This document shows, one piece after another, positions 8,603-15,750 of a stretch of 43,029 nt of DNA (positions are counted from its first letter, which is position 1; each line of letters starts with the position of its first letter). The notes under the pieces are model-generated. The model saw only the letters and a list, made by a program, of their open reading frames with translations. It searched no databases and was not told the DNA's origin. The DNA is taken from positions 1-43,029 of the forward strand of contig NZ_WXTX01000020.1 of assembly GCF_009848685.1 (NCBI RefSeq). The letters run 5' to 3'. The translations under genes and the position numbers were made by a program. The stretch comes from Andreprevotia sp. IGB-42. GTDB lineage: Bacteria > Pseudomonadota > Gammaproteobacteria > Burkholderiales > Chitinibacteraceae.

Positions 8603-10009
8603 TTAGAAAAATACCCACGTCATCAGCAGGAACAGCGGGAGCAGGATGGCGCCCGACCACGCCATGAAGCCGAAAAAGCTCGGCATCCTGATGCCGCGCT
8701 GCTCGGCAATCGCTTTCACCATGAAGTTGGGCGCATTGCCGATATAGGTATTGGCGCCCATGAATACCGCACCCATCGAGATCGCCAGCAGCGTGGAGGC
8801 CATCGGCCCCATCAGGTGCGTGGCGTCGCCATCGGCCAGGTTGAAGAACACCAGGTAGGTGGGCGCATTGTCGAGGAAGCTTGACAGGATGCCGGTCATC
8901 CAGAAATACATCACGTCGATGGGTTCGCCGGTGGCGGTACTCACCGTTTTGACCAAGGCCGCCAGGTGGCCGGCCTCGCCAGCACGCAGAATGGCAATCG
9001 CTGGCGCAATGGTGATGAAAATGCCGGCAAACAGCTTGGCCACTTCCAGGATCGGGTCCCAGTTGAACTCGTTGCCCGCACGCACCTGCTTGGGCGTGAT
9101 CCACAGCGACAACAGGCCGATCAGCAGCAGCAGCACATCCCGCGCTGCGCTCTCCAGCGCCACATGCGTGCCGAACATGTCGAACTCCACGCCGGATTTC
9201 CACAGGCCGGACATCAGTACCGCCGCCACGATGGCGCCGATCAGCCAGAAATTGCGCTTGCCGTAGAGCTTGAGCGGTGAATCCTTGCTCGGATCACGCG
9301 GCAATACGCCTTCCTTCCTGAAGTAATAACTGTCGATCACGAAGAACACCGCCAGCAGCACCACGCTGGCAAACAGCACCGATGGCCACATGTGCTGCAC
9401 GGTCCAGAAGAAGCTCACGCCTTTCAGGAAGCCCAGGAACAGCGGCGGATCGCCCAGCGGCGTCAGGCCGCCGCCGATATTGGCCACCAGAAAGATGAAG
9501 AACACCACCACGTGCACATTGTGCTGGCGGTTGTCGTTGGCCTTGAGCAGCGGCCGGATCAGCAGCATGGCCGCGCCCGTGGTGCCCATCACCGATGCCA
9601 GCAGCGTGCCCAGTGCCAGCAACCCGGTATTGAGCTTGGCCGAGCCATGCAGATTGCCCCACACCAGGATGCCGCCACTGACCGTATACAACGCAAACAG
9701 CAGCAGGATGAACGGGATGTACTCGGCCAGCAACGCGTGCACAACTACCTGCCCCGCCAGCGTTGGCCCGAATACCCACGCCAGCGGTGCCAGCAGCAAT
9801 GCCGCCCAGAGCGCGGCGATCTTGCCGAAATGCGTGTGCCAGAAATGCGGCGCCACCAGCGGGAAGATGGCGATGGAAAGCAGGATGCCGGCAAACGGCA
9901 ATATCCACGCCAGACTCAGCCGGGCGCCATCCAGATCGGCGGCGTGGGCAAGGCCTGGCAGCAGGAGCAAGGCCAGCGTGACAAGGGTAGGGGGCAGGAT
10001 TTTCAGCAT
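8603..10009 (-). CDS. CitMHS/NhaD-like ion transporter (putative Na+:H+ antiporter)
   Basis: A 468-residue, very hydrophobic protein with about 11-13 TM segments. It begins with a signal-like hydrophobic stretch ending L-A-H-A-A-D. It resembles the ion-transporter branch annotated as sodium:proton antiporter or putative citrate transporter (ArsB/NhaD superfamily). Conserved elements are ANIGGGLTPLGDPPLF in the first half and, in the second, SSFLDNAPTYLVFFNLA and GANTYIGNAPNFMVKAIAEQ, the two inverted-repeat re-entrant loops expected for this fold. Substrate (Na+ versus a carboxylate) cannot be settled from sequence. GAGG precedes the ATG. gloA lies 16 bases upstream, so the two are probably co-transcribed. 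Confidence 0.82.
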   Translation of the reverse strand: MLKILPPTLVTLALLLLPGLAHAADLDGARLSLAWILPFAGILLSIAIFPLVAPHFWHTHFGKIAALWAALLLAPLAWVFGPTLAGQVVVHALLAEYIPFILLLFALYTVSGGILVWGNLHGSAKLNTGLLALGTLLASVMGTTGAAMLLIRPLLKANDNRQHNVHVVVFFIFLVANIGGGLTPLGDPPLFLGFLKGVSFFWTVQHMWPSVLFASVVLLAVFFVIDSYYFRKEGVLPRDPSKDSPLKLYGKRNFWLIGAIVAAVLMSGLWKSGVEFDMFGTHVALESAARDVLLLLIGLLSLWITPKQVRAGNEFNWDPILEVAKLFAGIFITIAPAIAILRAGEAGHLAALVKTVSTATGEPIDVMYFWMTGILSSFLDNAPTYLVFFNLADGDATHLMGPMASTLLAISMGAVFMGANTYIGNAPNFMVKAIAEQRGIRMPSFFGFMAWSGAILLPLFLLMTWVFF

Positions 10010-10025
10010 CGGGCCTCGGGCAGGG

Positions 10026-10415
10026 TTATTGGGTGCGTTGCTGGATGAATTCGATCTTGTAGCCGTCCGGGTCTTCCACGAACGCGATCACCGTGGTGCC
10101 ATGCTTCATCGGGCCCGGCTCGCGCGTTACCCGGCCGCCCTTGGCACGCACCGCTTCACAGGTGGCGTAGATGTCATCGGTCTCGATGGCGATATGGCCA
10201 TAGCCATTGCCCAGCTCGTATTTCCCGGTGTCCCAATTGTGGGTCAGTTCGATGACGGCGGTATCGCTCTCATCACCGTAGCCTACAAATGCCAGTGTAA
10301 AGCGCCCATCAGGGTATTCGCGCTGGCGCAGCAGGCGCATGCCCAGTACTTCGGTATAGAAGGTAATGGCGCGGTCAAGATTGCCAACGCGCAACATGGT
10401 GTGCAGCAAACGCAT
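10026..10415 (-). CDS. gloA: Lactoylglutathione lyase (glyoxalase I)
   Basis: 129 residues, a short VOC-fold metalloenzyme that converts the methylglyoxal-glutathione hemithioacetal to S-lactoylglutathione. All four metal ligands sit at the same numbers as in E. coli GloA: His5 (LLHTML), Glu56 (VIELTHNW), His74 ([11 protein letters not shown]) and Glu122 (GYKIEFIQ). The ATG at 10415 is preferred over a longer frame because the mature family starts [10 protein letters not shown] and GGAG lies a normal distance upstream. It is first in a likely two-gene unit with the antiporter. The His/Glu pattern suggests the Ni/Co-type bacterial enzyme. Confidence 0.96.
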   Translation of the reverse strand: MRLLHTMLRVGNLDRAITFYTEVLGMRLLRQREYPDGRFTLAFVGYGDESDTAVIELTHNWDTGKYELGNGYGHIAIETDDIYATCEAVRAKGGRVTREPGPMKHGTTVIAFVEDPDGYKIEFIQQRTQ

Positions 10416-10514
10416 GCAAGGGCTCCGTGATCCAGAGTGGTGGGGGATGCGTGCCAGTTTACCGGCCCGCCGGCAGGTTGACAGTGACATGTTGCCTGTT
10501 TGTGCAAGAAGGTG

Positions 10515-10544
10515 TTGACAGCTTCGGCTAACGCCCTTTATTAT
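10515..10544 (+). promoter_or_regulatory. Sigma-70 promoter of the tRNA-Lys pair
   Basis: TTGACA at 10515-10520 is a perfect -35. TATTAT at 10539-10544 is a 5/6 -10 with an 18-bp spacer. A GC-rich discriminator (TGCGCC) follows, as in stringently controlled tRNA promoters. The first tRNA starts about 12 bases after the -10. Confidence 0.8.
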
Positions 10545-10556
10545 TGCGCCTCTCTT

Positions 10557-10632
10557 GGGTTGTTAGCTCAGTTGGTAGAGCAGCGGACTCTTAATCCGTA
10601 GGTCGAAGGTTCGAGCCCCTCACAACCCACCA
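10557..10632 (+). tRNA. tRNA-Lys (anticodon CTT)
   Basis: A 76-nt cloverleaf with encoded CCA. Acceptor GGGTTGT/ACAACCC, D-arm GCTC...GAGC, anticodon stem GCGGA/TCCGT with loop CTCTTAA (anticodon CTT), T-loop TTCGAGC. The T-stem GAAGG/CCCTC has an A-C mismatch at 51-63. It differs from the tRNA-Lys 32 bases downstream at only a few positions, several of them compensatory, so the pair arose by duplication. Confidence 0.95.
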
Positions 10633-10664
10633 TTTTCCAAGGCTAGTGCGCAAGCAATAGTTTT

Positions 10665-10740
10665 GGGTCGTTAGCTCAGTTGGTAGAGCAGCGGACTTTT
10701 AATCCGTAGGTCGCAGGTTCGAGTCCCGCACGACCCACCA
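10665..10740 (+). tRNA. tRNA-Lys (anticodon TTT)
   Basis: A 76-nt cloverleaf with encoded CCA. Acceptor GGGTCGT/ACGACCC, anticodon loop CTTTTAA (anticodon TTT), T-stem GCAGG/CCCGC with the same A51-C63 mismatch as its neighbour. It is nearly identical to E. coli tRNA-Lys outside the anticodon stem. It shares the upstream promoter and downstream terminator with the CTT gene. Confidence 0.96.
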
Positions 10741-10753
10741 AAGAAAAGCAGAC

Positions 10754-10785
10754 AAGCCAGTCGAAAGACTGGCTTTTTTGTTTTT
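10754..10785 (+). terminator. Terminator of the tRNA-Lys operon
   Basis: AAGCCAGTC (10754-10762), GAAA tetraloop, GACTGGCTT (10767-10775), then TTTTTTGTTTTT. This is a classical rho-independent hairpin, 14 bases past the second tRNA. Confidence 0.92.
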
Positions 10786-10857
10786 CACTTTTCCATACCG
10801 TGCCGATTGTCAGTGCTTCACTGCTGAAAAGCGACCATTCGTGCTAATTTCCTCCGG

Positions 10858-12612
10858 ATGACTGGACCAATTCATCCCGCAGGTGGCGTCGCCTCGCTCC
10901 CTGCGCCATTCCATTATTTGCCAAACCCGGTGCAGCGCACCATGCTGCGTGCGCACAGCATCTGGCCGGCCTGGCTGCCACGCGTGTTTGCACCGCTGCT
11001 GCTGCTGCTGGGTTGCCACATCATTGCCGATGGTGGCGCCTACGCACCGTTGCTGTTCTTCTCCGCATTGCTGTTTGCCTTCCTTGCCATGTTCCTGCAG
11101 CGCTGGGCGGCATTTTTCGCGGCGATCGGCATCGAAAGCCTGCTGAACAGTGTGGATGCGGTCAAGCAGGCGATGACCGACGAGCCCATCGTGGCGCGCG
11201 ACTTGGTCGCGGTATCGCAAGGCGCAGCGCTGACCAGTTATCTGGGTATTGCCATCCTGTGCTGGTCGGCCCTGACGGTAATTGCGTTCGCGGCAGGGCT
11301 GTATTACCGGCCGCGTTTCAATGCCTGGCGCTGGCTTGCCGGCATGACCTTGCCGCTGTTGTTGCTGGTGCGGCTGTTCGCGCCTGCGGGCATGCAGCAA
11401 TACGTGGCGGAGTTCGTCGAAAATGGCGTAGGTGCGCGCTACCTTGCATACAACTTCAAGGAAAACATCCGCCAGAACGGGGTGCTGGCGCATCTTTTCC
11501 TGACTGCGGAAAGCGTGGATGTGCCCAAGCCAGGCGCGCACGATTTCTATACGGTGGCGCCATTGGTGCCGGCGGGTACCACCGTGCAGCCCGATATCGT
11601 GATGATTCTGTGCGAAGCGTGCTTCAGCAGCCGCGATGACCGCTTCGTGACGCCGCTGGCGCGTCTGGCCGCCAGCGGTTTCCAGCAATCATCGGTGGTC
11701 AGCCCGGTCTATGGTGGCGGCACTGCAGAGGCCGAGTTCGAATACCTGAGCGGCATGCCCTCCACGGTATTGCCCGGCATTGATTACCAGAACTTTGTCG
11801 ATGCCTATCGCGATGATGCCCGCACGCTGGTGGCCAAGCTTGCGCATAGCGGCTATCGCACCATCGGCCTGCATAACTTCCATGCCAACTTCTGGAAGCG
11901 CAACGCGGTCTATCCCAAGTTCGGGTTTCAGGAAACGCATTTCATTGACGAAATGCGTTGGCAAAAGCCCGGCTGGCCAGATGATGGGTTGATGTACCAG
12001 AAGGCACAGCAGATCTACCGGCAACAGCCGCGGGATGGCCGAACCTTCATGTTCCTGGTCACCGTACGCACGCACGGCTCCTATATCGAGCGCGATGCTG
12101 ATGGGGGCCGTGGTGATTATGAAGCCCGGCTGGGTGAGGCAGTGAGTGATCTGCAGGGCTTTGTCAAAACCATCGAAGCACAGGCGAAAAAGCGCAAACG
12201 CGACGTCATGTTCGTGCTGGTGGGCGATCACAAGCCTTCACTGTCCAAGGCGTTCTTTGACGCCGGAGTGTTCGATCAGAGTTATTTCCGCATGCTGGGC
12301 GGTGAGCGCAACGCCGGCTATCAGTTCTCGCTCAAGCTCACGCCCGAGCAGCAGGCGCATCGCGGCGAAGTGCCCTTGTTCGTCCGTTACGCGGCGGAGC
12401 CGCAACGCGCGCTGAAGATGGGTGAAATGCTCGCGGGGCGGCCGATGTTTTGCGTACCGGCAGCCATCACCCAGCAGCTGCCGCAACGTGGCATCTATTT
12501 CGATACGCTGGCAGCGCGTTGCAGCGTGCCGGTCGAGCAACTGGCAGCCAGCGCCGCGCAAGGCTGGCAGAACGAGTTTCCACGCACGCTGTTTGCAGAG
12601 CGCTTGTTCTAG
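10858..12612 (+). CDS. LTA synthase-like sulfatase-fold membrane protein (OpgB/phosphoglycerol transferase type)
   Basis: 584 residues: four to five N-terminal TM segments (~residues 40-185), then a periplasmic alkaline-phosphatase/sulfatase fold. Recognisable elements are PDIVMILCEACFSS (first metal ligand), SPVYGGGTAEAEFEYLSGM with the expected catalytic Thr, FLVTVRTHGSY in the usual His-containing loop, and VLVGDHKPSLS with the Asp-His pair. Relatives transfer phosphoglycerol or phosphoethanolamine from phospholipids to membrane-derived glucans, LTA or lipid A. The acceptor here is unknown. Neither the ATG at 10858 nor the in-frame ATG at 10942 has a clear ribosome-binding site, so the start is uncertain. 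It converges on the DyP gene. Confidence 0.78.
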   Translation: MTGPIHPAGGVASLPAPFHYLPNPVQRTMLRAHSIWPAWLPRVFAPLLLLLGCHIIADGGAYAPLLFFSALLFAFLAMFLQRWAAFFAAIGIESLLNSVDAVKQAMTDEPIVARDLVAVSQGAALTSYLGIAILCWSALTVIAFAAGLYYRPRFNAWRWLAGMTLPLLLLVRLFAPAGMQQYVAEFVENGVGARYLAYNFKENIRQNGVLAHLFLTAESVDVPKPGAHDFYTVAPLVPAGTTVQPDIVMILCEACFSSRDDRFVTPLARLAASGFQQSSVVSPVYGGGTAEAEFEYLSGMPSTVLPGIDYQNFVDAYRDDARTLVAKLAHSGYRTIGLHNFHANFWKRNAVYPKFGFQETHFIDEMRWQKPGWPDDGLMYQKAQQIYRQQPRDGRTFMFLVTVRTHGSYIERDADGGRGDYEARLGEAVSDLQGFVKTIEAQAKKRKRDVMFVLVGDHKPSLSKAFFDAGVFDQSYFRMLGGERNAGYQFSLKLTPEQQAHRGEVPLFVRYAAEPQRALKMGEMLAGRPMFCVPAAITQQLPQRGIYFDTLAARCSVPVEQLAASAAQGWQNEFPRTLFAERLF

Positions 12613-12668
12613 CATCCATCGCCGGGTCGTCCGGTCAGTCGGGCTTGCCGCCGTGGTGAGCCTGCCGC

Positions 12669-13571
12669 TCAGGCCAGCGAGCGCAGTTTTTCCTGGCTGG
12701 GCGCAAACAGCGATGCGCCGGTCACCGCGCGGGTGAAGTTCAGCATGTGATCCACTCGGCCGTCGGTGGTGGGCGCGATCATGCGGGCAAGCATCTTTTC
12801 GAATACCGTGGGCGTGTGGCAGTAGCTGACGAAATACAGCCCCTGCTCGCCACCCGGGGCGCCGTAGGGCATGGAGCGGCGCAGCATCGCCAGTTCTTCG
12901 CCCTTTTCCTCGATCACCACGCGGCTGATATGCGCGGTCAGCGGCTTGTCTTCATCGGGCAATTCGATGTCATCGGCCTTGGTGCGGCCGATTACTGCTT
13001 CCTGTTGCTTGACCGGCAGCTTCTGCCATGGCCCCAGCCGGTGCACGTAGCGCTGGATATGCAGATAGCTGCCGCCAGCCCATTCGCCATCGGCCACCAG
13101 TGCGACCCCGGCTTTCTCGTCGCCAACCGGGTTTTCAGAGCCATCCACAAAGCCGGTCAGATCGCGCCCGTCATAGAAACGGAAGCCGGTAATGCTCTCG
13201 GTCACTTCCAGCCAGTCGGCCAGCTGGTTCACGCACTGGTCGGCCAGCTCATGCAGCAGGTCGTAGCGCTCGCCGCGCAGGTGCAGCAACACGTCGATCT
13301 CGCTGGCCGGGGCAGGGTGGATGGCGCCGGGAACGCGCGGAAAGGCGCGCAGCTCGGCGGGGCGGGTATCGAACAGCTCGCTCCATGCATCCGGGCCGAT
13401 GGCAATGGTGCCCAGCGTCAGCTCGTGCTGGTTCAATCCACCCAGTTGCTGTGGCAGCATGGCCAGGCAGCGGCGGCTGGCCTGATCGGCGCGGCGGCCG
13501 ATGCGGCGCCTGAACGCAACGAACAATGCATGGCTGGACGAGTCGGGCAGGATGCCGCTTTGTGGCGTCAT
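12669..13571 (-). CDS. Dye-decolourising (DyP-type) haem peroxidase, YfeX-like
   Basis: 300 residues, matching E. coli YfeX (299). It has the DyP signature GFVDGSENP with catalytic Asp143, a likely proximal haem His214 in LTAHISRVVI, and an Arg pair at 231-232 in the distal pocket. No Tat signal is present, so it should be cytoplasmic. The family oxidises porphyrinogens and phenolic substrates with H2O2; the physiological role is debated. AGGAAA lies upstream of the ATG, whose first bases overlap the TGA of the upstream esterase gene (ATGA), so the two are translationally coupled. It is the last gene of a three-gene minus-strand unit. Confidence 0.93.
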   Translation of the reverse strand: MTPQSGILPDSSSHALFVAFRRRIGRRADQASRRCLAMLPQQLGGLNQHELTLGTIAIGPDAWSELFDTRPAELRAFPRVPGAIHPAPASEIDVLLHLRGERYDLLHELADQCVNQLADWLEVTESITGFRFYDGRDLTGFVDGSENPVGDEKAGVALVADGEWAGGSYLHIQRYVHRLGPWQKLPVKQQEAVIGRTKADDIELPDEDKPLTAHISRVVIEEKGEELAMLRRSMPYGAPGGEQGLYFVSYCHTPTVFEKMLARMIAPTTDGRVDHMLNFTRAVTGASLFAPSQEKLRSLA

Positions 13572-14149
13572 GGGGTTTCCTGTGCAAATTCCCAGATGGC
13601 AGGCAACCAGCGCGGAAAATGCTGGAAGCTGTGGTCGCCGCCTTCTTCGATGTTCTGCCGGCTGCCCGCGAACTTGGCAACGGCGAGCCGGTAATCCAGA
13701 ATTTCGTCGCCGGTCTGTGCCAGCAACCAGTAGCGCGATGGATCGCTGATCTCGCGCTCATACAGTTTGAGCGTATCGGCATAGCTCAGGTCGATCTGGT
13801 AGAGCTCGCCAGTCTGGTAATTGCGCTGCGGGCCAACGTGCCGCGCCAGTTCTTCATACGGGCGCACGGCGGGGTTGATCAGCACGGCGCGGCCGCCGAA
13901 CTCTTCGACCGCCCAGGCGGCGAAATAGCCCCCCAGCGAGCTACCGATAAAGAACAGCTGCTCGCCGCGCAGTTTGTCCACTTCTTCGCGGATCAATTCT
14001 CCGCAGGCAAGCGGTTCCATCGGCAACTGCGGGCAATGGAAGTAATCGGCCAGGTGTTGCTCGGCCATCCAGACTGCCGTGTCCTGGGCTTTCTGCGAGA
14101 ACGGGCTGGAAAGGAAACCGTGCAGGTAAATCAAATGCGGAAGGGCCAT
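13568..14149 (-). CDS. YqiA/YcfP-type alpha/beta-hydrolase (esterase)
   Basis: A 193-residue small alpha/beta-hydrolase. YLHGFLSSP at 8-16 is the oxyanion-loop motif, GSSLGG at 69-74 places the nucleophile at Ser71, TGDEILDYR around 147-154 supplies the acidic residue, and GGDHSF has His173. These are the hallmarks of the YqiA family (acyl-CoA/palmitoyl ester hydrolysis in vitro; cellular role unclear). It sits between the quinone oxidoreductase gene (15-bp gap) and the peroxidase gene (4-bp ATGA overlap), which suggests one transcript. Confidence 0.9.
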   Translation of the reverse strand: MALPHLIYLHGFLSSPFSQKAQDTAVWMAEQHLADYFHCPQLPMEPLACGELIREEVDKLRGEQLFFIGSSLGGYFAAWAVEEFGGRAVLINPAVRPYEELARHVGPQRNYQTGELYQIDLSYADTLKLYEREISDPSRYWLLAQTGDEILDYRLAVAKFAGSRQNIEEGGDHSFQHFPRWLPAIWEFAQETP

Positions 14150-14164
14150 GTGGCGATCCTGGCG

Positions 14165-15139
14165 TCAGGTAATCAAAATGGTGGAACCGGTGGTCTTGCG
14201 CGCTTCAAGATCAAGATGCGCTTGTGCTGCCTCCGCCAAAGGGTAACGTTGGTGTACTTCTGCAAGGACATCGCCGCGCGATACCGCAGTGAAATAGTCT
14301 TCTGCCGTGTCGATGAGTTCCTGCCGGTTCAGCGTGTAATGCGCGAGCGTCGGCCGGGTGAAGAATAGCGAGCCCTTCTGCGCGAGGATGCCCGGTGCAA
14401 AAGGCGGCACGGCGCCGGAGGAATTCCCGAAGCTCACCAGCATGCCGCGCGGCGCCAGGCAATCGAGCGATGCGTTGAAAGTGGCAGCCCCTACCCCATC
14501 GTAAACCACCGGTACGCCGCGGCCATCGGTGAAAGCACGCACAGCCGCAGCGACGTCATCCTGGCTATAGTCGATCACCAGATCGCACCACTTTGCCGCC
14601 TGTTCTGCCTTGACGGCATTCCCCACGGTGCCGATCACGGTGGCGCCCAGTGCGCGCGCCCACTGGCAGGCGATCTGCCCCACGCCGCCGGCGGCGGCAT
14701 GGATCAATACCGTCATGCCGCTTTCCACCTTGAAGGTGCGCTTGAGCAGGTACTGTGCAGTCATGCCGCGCAGCAACGTACCCGCGGCCACTTCATCGCT
14801 GATGGGGGCCGGCACCGGCACCACCCTGCTGGCCGGCATCACGCGGTGGCTGGCGTAGGCGCCGGGGGTGCCACCGGCATACGCCACGCGGTCGCCGGGC
14901 TTGAATTCATGCACATCCGCGCCGACGGCTTCGATCACGCCAGCCGCTTCGACCCCCAGCCCACTGGGAAGCGGTAGCGCATAAAGGCCGGAGCGATGGT
15001 AGGTATCGATGAAATTGACGCCAGCGGCAAACTGGCGGATCAGTACTTCATCGGCAGCCAGATCGGCGACGGCTTCTTCGGTCAAGGTCAGGACGGAAGC
15101 ATCGCCATGCTGGCGGATGCGGATGACTGCAGTGTGCAT
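14165..15139 (-). CDS. NADPH:quinone oxidoreductase (QorA-like, zinc-free MDR)
   Basis: 324 residues, as E. coli QorA (327). The GroES-like N-terminal half carries GVNFIDTYHRSGLY and LGVEAAGVIEAVG. The Rossmann half has the dinucleotide loop AAAGGVG around 150-156 and the C-terminal RKTTGSTILI typical of Qor. The zinc-binding cysteines of alcohol dehydrogenases are absent. The ATG at 15139 gives the family N-terminus (MHTAVIRI); a longer frame upstream adds 11 residues with no support. It is the first gene of the qor-esterase-peroxidase unit, a grouping that hints at a redox/electrophile-detoxification role (inference). Confidence 0.92.
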   Translation of the reverse strand: MHTAVIRIRQHGDASVLTLTEEAVADLAADEVLIRQFAAGVNFIDTYHRSGLYALPLPSGLGVEAAGVIEAVGADVHEFKPGDRVAYAGGTPGAYASHRVMPASRVVPVPAPISDEVAAGTLLRGMTAQYLLKRTFKVESGMTVLIHAAAGGVGQIACQWARALGATVIGTVGNAVKAEQAAKWCDLVIDYSQDDVAAAVRAFTDGRGVPVVYDGVGAATFNASLDCLAPRGMLVSFGNSSGAVPPFAPGILAQKGSLFFTRPTLAHYTLNRQELIDTAEDYFTAVSRGDVLAEVHQRYPLAEAAQAHLDLEARKTTGSTILIT

Positions 15140-15275
15140 GATTGAACCCGGATAAACGGCAGGTGCCTTCATTCTAGGGCGTATTCATACGACATGCGTT
15201 GCTGCACTGCACACACTTATTTGTGTTGTCGCCATGCCGGCTTGAAGCTAGGCGGAAAGCAGCAGGTTTAACGGA

Positions 15276-15683
15276 CTACTTTTTCTTCCGTGTTGGCGAC
15301 TTTGCCGGCCTGGCCGCTTTGCTGGCCGGTATGGCTGCTTGCTCCGGAGCCGGTGCTGCGGCTGGAGCTGACTGGGGCGTGGTCGGCTTGATCTTGTCGG
15401 ACAGGCCATACAGGATGCGCTTGACCACTTCGTCGACGGTTTCTTGCGGATAGCCGCCATTCTGCAGCGCCCACTTGACCGCATTCGCACACTTGGCTTT
15501 GCGATAGATACCCAGCCGCGGTTTGGTTGCCACGAACTGCAACACCTGCTTTTCCACCGTGGCAATCGCCCGCCCGGCATCCTTGCTGTTCTTGACCGCC
15601 GGGTCTGGATAGGCCGCGATGAAATCGTTGATGAGCTGCTGCGTCAGTGCGTTGATCGCACGCATATCGAAGAAACTGAACAC
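15276..15683 (-). CDS. Unknown small protein with a basic Ala/Pro/Lys-rich tail
   Basis: 135 residues. I do not recognise the family. The first ~95 residues look like a compact helical domain (QLINDFIAAYPDP, then CANAVKWALQNGGYPQETVD). The last ~40 are low complexity, rich in Ala, Pro and Lys, and end TRKKK, as in nucleic-acid-binding proteins with disordered tails. The start is probably GTG at 15683, with AAAGG about eight bases upstream; the ATG at 15665 has no site. It is transcribed divergently from the TPR-GT9 gene across 67 bases. Coding bias and composition support a real gene, but function is unknown. Confidence 0.68.
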   Translation of the reverse strand: MFSFFDMRAINALTQQLINDFIAAYPDPAVKNSKDAGRAIATVEKQVLQFVATKPRLGIYRKAKCANAVKWALQNGGYPQETVDEVVKRILYGLSDKIKPTTPQSAPAAAPAPEQAAIPASKAARPAKSPTRKKK

Positions 15684-15750
15684 GGGGGTTGCCTTTGCTG
15701 GAAGTACCGGTTGAAATACCGCGCGCTCACTCTAACAAGGACAGCAGGGC

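Noticed and set aside
12613-12668. Terminator between the convergent LTA-synthase-like and DyP genes
   Set aside because: GC-rich but no hairpin with a T-tract could be drawn with confidence.
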